Part shown: positions 7,051 through 10,162 of the stretch, piece after piece
How the letters are laid out: each line of letters starts with the position of its first letter
How positions within the stretch are numbered: position 1 is the stretch's first letter
Source of the DNA: Anaerolineales bacterium
GTDB taxonomy: Bacteria; Chloroflexota; Anaerolineae; Anaerolineales; UBA6663
Direction: 5' to 3'
NCBI GenBank assembly: GCA_017999235.1
Contig: JAGOBN010000079.1
Location: forward strand, 1 to 10,162
DNA: 10,162 nucleotides
Notes under the pieces: model-generated
Databases searched by the model: none
Seen by the model: the letters and a program-made list of their open reading frames with translations, nothing else
Told to the model about the DNA's origin: nothing
Position numbers and translations under genes: made by a program

Positions 7051-7072
7051 CCCCGGCCGGCCGCGGCCGGGG
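7051..7072 (+). terminator. GC-only hairpin after the operon, terminator-like but without a T tract
   Basis: CCCCGGCC (7051-7058) and GGCCGGGG (7065-7072) form a perfect 8-bp stem around a 6-nt loop, starting 6 nt after the GT-C stop codon. No run of T follows (TATGACCTT), so intrinsic termination of the classical type is doubtful. A factor-dependent terminator, an RNA 3'-end protector, or a chance GC palindrome are alternatives. Confidence 0.45.
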
Positions 7073-7121
7073 TATGACCTTCGTCCCATATAGCCAAGCC
7101 CCCGTAGCGCTTAAGCTTGTC

Positions 7122-7134
7122 ATAGCAGAGCTAT
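7122..7134. repeat. Small inverted repeat in the gap before the secreted-protein gene
   Basis: ATAGC-AGA-GCTAT is a 5-bp inverted repeat with a 3-nt centre. It lies in the relatively AT-rich gap 7073-7170, together with the nearby palindrome GCTTAAGC (7109-7116). It could be an operator half-site pair, but it is short enough to arise by chance. I found no convincing -35/-10 pair in this gap. Confidence 0.2.
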
Positions 7135-7151
7135 CTAGTCGCCAATTTGTG

Positions 7152-7168
7152 CTGCCTGTAGCAGGTGG
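7152..7168 (+). promoter_or_regulatory. Hairpin covering the Shine-Dalgarno-like site of the secreted-protein gene
   Basis: CTGCCTG (7152-7158) can pair with CAGGTGG (7162-7168) across a TAG loop: five Watson-Crick pairs and two G-U pairs. The right arm contains AGGTGG (7163-7168), the only Shine-Dalgarno-like sequence before ATG 7171, with unusually short spacing (2 nt). If formed in the mRNA it would hide the ribosome site. The pairing is seen in the sequence; a regulatory role is inference. Confidence 0.3.
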
Positions 7169-7170
7169 AT

Positions 7171-10162
7171 ATGTCACTAATTTCTTTGTCGCGCGTCTGG
7201 CCACGTCTTCGCCCGGTGTTCTCCGGTGTGTTGTCGTTAGCGCTCTTGATCTCCCTTTTCTGGCGCGCAGTGGAGCCCGTGCCGGCCGTCCAAGCCGCGC
7301 CGGTGCCGGTGCCGATTATGGTGGTAATCAACGGCGCGTACAGCGCCAATCCCTTTGGCGCTTACCTAGGGGAGATTCTACGCGCCGAGGGTCTGAACGC
7401 CTTTGACGTCGTTCAACTGAGCGCACTCACGGCCGGCCATCTCACCGGCCATCAGGTGACGGTGCTGGCGGAGACGACGTTAACGGCGGGGCAGGCGAGT
7501 TTGTTGACGAGCTACGTGAACGGCGGCGGCCGGCTAATCGCCATGCGCCCCGATCCTCAGATTACGAGCCTGTTTGGCCTGGGCGCGGCGGCCGGCACCC
7601 AAACGGATGGTTATCTGAAATTTGAGAGCACTGCCGCCGCCGCCGGTCTGACGACTTCGGTGCTGCAAATCCATGGAGCCGCCAACCGTTATGCGCTGGC
7701 GGCCGGCGGTGAGCGTGTGGCGGAGCTGTACAGCACCCGCACCACCGGCACCGGCTATCCGGCGGTGGCCAAAGGCAGCGCCGGCCGGGCCGTGGCGTTC
7801 ACCTATGACCTGGCGCGCAACGTGGTCTACATGCGCCAGGGCAACCCGGCTCTGGCTAATCGCGTGGATACCTTGGGCACCGGGTGGGATGCGGCCAACC
7901 CGCCCGTGACACGGACCGTGCACCTCTTCGGGAGCACCAATTTTTCTGGCGGCGCGCCGTTGTGGATTGACCGGGAGTTGATCCCGGTGCCGCAGGCTGA
8001 CGAACAGATGCGCCTGCTGGCGCGGTTGGTGAAAGAGCAGGTGGAGCCGGCGCACCCATTGCCGCAGGTGTGGTACTTCCCGGGTTCGGCCAAGACGATG
8101 TTGATCTTGACCGGCGATGCGCACGCCAACCCGACGAGTTCGTTCCAGCGGGAGCTGCAGAGCCTGCAGGCCCGGAACGCCAAGATCAGCTTGTATATGA
8201 CGATTGGCGGCGGTGTGACCGAAATGGATGTGTTGACGTGGCAGGCCCAGGGTCATTCCTTCGGGCTGCATCCCTACGCCTACCGGCCGGATAATTACCC
8301 GCCGTATAACGTCACCAACCTCGCGTCCGGTTACACGGCCTTTGGGAATTGGTTTGCCATGACCTATCCCGCGGTGACGCGCTCACGTACCGTCCGGCAT
8401 CATCAAGTGGCGTGGCAGGGCTGGACGGACGCTGCCGATATTGCGGTGGCGAACGGGATAGCGCTGGATACTAATTTCTACCATTGGGGGCCGTGGCTGC
8501 AGAAAGCCGACGGCACGTGGCCCCATGGTTACCTCACCGGCAGCGGCCAAGCCATGAAGTTTATCCGCGCCAATGGCACCGTTTTGCCGCTCTATCAACA
8601 GATGACTCAGTTGGTGGATGAGCAGCTCGTCGCCGGCGCGGGCGGCGGTTATGAGGGTTTGACCGCCGCCGGCGCGGCCGCCGTTTCCCGCCAGTTGATC
8701 GACGCCAGCCAGGCGGGCGATTATGCGGCGCTGATGACTCAGTACCATGTCGATTACTACTCGGGCGACTCCCAGCTTTGGGCCGAGGCCACGGTAGATT
8801 ACGCTAACAGCTTGGGCGTGCCGGTCTGGAACGCCGATCAGTGGCTGAACTTCACCGAAACCCGCCACGACGCGTCCTTCACTAACCTGGCGTGGGACGC
8901 CGCCAGCGGGGTTCTCAGCTTCAACCTGAATGCCGGGACCGGCGCTGATCTGACCACGGTCCTGCCGCAGATCTACGGTGGGCGCGCGCTGACCAGCGTC
9001 ACCGTGAACGGCGCGCCGGCGGCGTTTACCACCCAGATCATCAAGGGCCAGAGCATGGCCTTCGTGACGGCCGCCTCCGGCAACCGCGCCTACCAGGCTG
9101 TGTATCTGCCGGCCGGCCCCACCTCCACGCCGACGATGACCAACACGCCGCCGGCCGGCGCCTCGTTGACGCCCACCGCGGCGGCGACCGCTACCAGCAC
9201 CTCCGTGCCGCCGACGGCCACCTCCACACCGACCGCCACCTCGCTGCCGCCGGCGACGCTGCCGGCGACCGTACCTTTCCCGTCCACGACCATCCTCGAC
9301 ACCTTTGACCGGCCGGACAGCGGCCTGGGCAGCAACTGGGCTGGTGCGATTGGCGGATACGCGATTGTGTCGAACCAGGCCAGTGTTATCGGCGGCAGTG
9401 ACGTTTACTGGGCGCCGGCCGCATATGGCCCCGATCAGGAAGTCTATGTGACGATTGCGGCGGTCAGCGCCACATCCAATGAGCAGGATCTGTTGTTGAA
9501 AGCGCAGACCCCGGGCACGTATGGTGGGGGGGTGATCGAAGTCTGGTACGACGCGGCCGGCGGCCGGGCTCAGGTGTGGACCTTCGCCAACAGCCAGGGG
9601 TGGGTTCAGCATGGCGCCGATCTTCCCGTGGCCTTTGCGGCCGGGGATCAGTTCGGCGCACGCGCGCGCGCGGACGGCACGGTGGAGGTGTACCGCAACG
9701 GCACCCTGCTGGGCGTGCGCAGCGTGGCCAGTTGGCCGTATGCGGCCAATGGCGGCTATGTGGGACTGTGGTTCGTAAACGCCGCCGGCGTTCGTCTGGA
9801 TAACTTCGGCGGCGGCAACGTGACGGCCGGCCTCCCCACCAGCACGCCCGTGCCGCCCACCGCCACGGCCACGGCCACCAGCAATGTGCCCCTGCCCACG
9901 GTCACGGAGACCCCCGTGCCGCCGACCGTTACTCCAGTGCCGCCGACGGCGACGCCGACCCCGGTATTGGACTTTACCGACTCTACCCTGGCCGATTTCC
10001 GCCAAATCTGCGCCCTACCGGCCAATGTGCTGGTGAGCAGTGCGGGCGGCGGGGCCGTGACCCTGGCCAGCCTGACCGGCGATGACTTCAACGGCGCGGC
10101 GCTGAATGGGGCGCTGTGGGCGGCTGGCGATTGGAGCGGCGGCGCGTATGCGCCGGCCGTCA
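7171..10162 (+). CDS. Large secreted modular protein: diverged NodB-like domain, Thr/Pro linkers and lectin-like domains (3' end outside window)
   Basis: One frame is open from ATG 7171 to the window edge, at least 997 codons without a stop. An in-frame TAG at 7159-7161 means the only other upstream start is GTG 7165. A signal peptide is clear: Arg at 8, 12 and 14, hydrophobic core 16-31, likely cleavage near VQA-A (about 42). Residues about 45-290 start with an alpha/beta segment (PIMVVINGAY, YVNGGGRLIAMRPD at 115-128) like amidotransferase-like domains of glycoside hydrolases. Residues about 300-640 look like a diverged NodB/polysaccharide-deacetylase barrel: ILTGDAH (312-318) in the TFDDG position, GHSFGLHPY (361-369) in the second-motif position, then a GIALDTNFYHWG segment. 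A Thr/Pro linker (651-707) leads to a beta-rich lectin-like domain (708-886, starts ILDTFDRPDSG), a second linker (888-932), and a third domain with DDFNGAALNGALW (971-983). Metal ligands are not all conserved, so activity is uncertain. It probably acts at the cell surface or in the matrix. Confidence 0.85.
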   Translation, partial: MSLISLSRVWPRLRPVFSGVLSLALLISLFWRAVEPVPAVQAAPVPVPIMVVINGAYSANPFGAYLGEILRAEGLNAFDVVQLSALTAGHLTGHQVTVLAETTLTAGQASLLTSYVNGGGRLIAMRPDPQITSLFGLGAAAGTQTDGYLKFESTAAAAGLTTSVLQIHGAANRYALAAGGERVAELYSTRTTGTGYPAVAKGSAGRAVAFTYDLARNVVYMRQGNPALANRVDTLGTGWDAANPPVTRTVHLFGSTNFSGGAPLWIDRELIPVPQADEQMRLLARLVKEQVEPAHPLPQVWYFPGSAKTMLILTGDAHANPTSSFQRELQSLQARNAKISLYMTIGGGVTEMDVLTWQAQGHSFGLHPYAYRPDNYPPYNVTNLASGYTAFGNWFAMTYPAVTRSRTVRHHQVAWQGWTDAADIAVANGIALDTNFYHWGPWLQKADGTWPHGYLTGSGQAMKFIRANGTVLPLYQQMTQLVDEQLVAGAGGGYEGLTAAGAAAVSRQLIDASQAGDYAALMTQYHVDYYSGDSQLWAEATVDYANSLGVPVWNADQWLNFTETRHDASFTNLAWDAASGVLSFNLNAGTGADLTTVLPQIYGGRALTSVTVNGAPAAFTTQIIKGQSMAFVTAASGNRAYQAVYLPAGPTSTPTMTNTPPAGASLTPTAAATATSTSVPPTATSTPTATSLPPATLPATVPFPSTTILDTFDRPDSGLGSNWAGAIGGYAIVSNQASVIGGSDVYWAPAAYGPDQEVYVTIAAVSATSNEQDLLLKAQTPGTYGGGVIEVWYDAAGGRAQVWTFANSQGWVQHGADLPVAFAAGDQFGARARADGTVEVYRNGTLLGVRSVASWPYAANGGYVGLWFVNAAGVRLDNFGGGNVTAGLPTSTPVPPTATATATSNVPLPTVTETPVPPTVTPVPPTATPTPVLDFTDSTLADFRQICALPANVLVSSAGGGAVTLASLTGDDFNGAALNGALWAAGDWSGGAYAPAV
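9121..9291 (+). repeat. Thr/Pro/Ser/Ala-rich linker 1 (coding low-complexity)
   Basis: Residues 651-707 of the secreted protein are built from irregular short units such as TSTPT, VPPTATSTPT and LPPATLPAT, written mainly with ACC/ACG, CCG and GCC/GCG codons. It separates the NodB-like region from the first lectin-like domain. Such stretches are flexible, extended spacers and possible O-glycosylation sites. Confidence 0.8.
9832..9966 (+). repeat. Thr/Pro-rich linker 2 (coding low-complexity)
   Basis: Residues 888-932 of the secreted protein repeat VPPT/TPVPPT units (for example STPVPPTATATATS and TPVPPTVTPVPPTATPTP). It resembles linker 1 in composition but is not a copy. It joins the first lectin-like domain to the next beta-rich segment. 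Confidence 0.8.

Noticed and set aside
7117..7137. TTGTCA (7117-7122) and TATCTA (7132-7137) as a promoter for the secreted-protein gene
   Set aside because: The spacing is only 9 bp, too short for a sigma-70 promoter, and no -10-like hexamer lies 16-18 bp downstream.
9121..9966. The two Thr/Pro linkers as a DNA tandem repeat or CRISPR-like array
   Set aside because: Units vary in length and sequence, the frame is intact, and the regularity comes from amino-acid composition rather than repeated DNA units with spacers.
8383..10005. A 540-codon open frame on the minus strand inside the secreted-protein gene
   Set aside because: The + strand frame has a signal peptide, domain motifs and ordered linkers. 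The antisense translation is Gly/Arg/Ala-rich low complexity mirroring GC-rich codons, with no recognisable motif.

Overview
The window is GC-rich and reads almost entirely left to right on the + strand. It looks like an envelope-polysaccharide or glycoconjugate locus, and a Chloroflexota bacterium (Anaerolineae-like) is the best guess. That placement is inference. It rests on the high GC, GTG starts, and the Thr/Pro-rich linkers (VPPTATxTP type) that join domains of a very large secreted protein, which are common in that phylum.

Layout: (1) 2-649 is the 3' end of a membrane protein with a TPR-like tail, probably an O-antigen ligase/polymerase-type protein. (2) A gap of about 130 bp carries a plausible promoter. 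(3) A tight co-directional run of six genes spans 780-7045: a Gfo/Idh/MocA sugar-nucleotide dehydrogenase, a DPM1-like family 2 glycosyltransferase (GTG start), a four-helix SMR/EamA (ArnE/ArnF-like) membrane protein (probable GTG start), a non-hydrolysing UDP-GlcNAc 2-epimerase, an FAD-dependent amine-oxidase-fold oxidoreductase, and a polytopic GT-C (ArnT/PMT-like) glycosyltransferase. Gaps between them are 10-37 bp. (4) A GC-only hairpin follows the last stop. (5) From 7171 to the right edge runs one open frame of at least 997 codons. It encodes a secreted modular protein: signal peptide, Rossmann/amidotransferase-like domain, diverged NodB-like (polysaccharide-deacetylase fold) domain, Thr/Pro linker, lectin-like beta domain, second Thr/Pro linker, and the start of another beta domain. 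It is not finished at the window edge.

How the genes may work together (inference): the dehydrogenase and epimerase make modified amino-sugar nucleotides. The DPM1-like enzyme loads a sugar onto polyprenyl phosphate, the SMR-type protein moves it across the membrane, and the GT-C enzyme transfers it outside the cell. This is the three-part logic known from the ArnC/ArnE-ArnF/ArnT and GtrB/GtrA/Gtr systems. The secreted Thr/Pro-rich neighbour could be an acceptor or a matrix-processing partner. No RNA genes, CRISPR arrays, insertion sequences or phage genes were seen, and no gap exceeds 300 bp.
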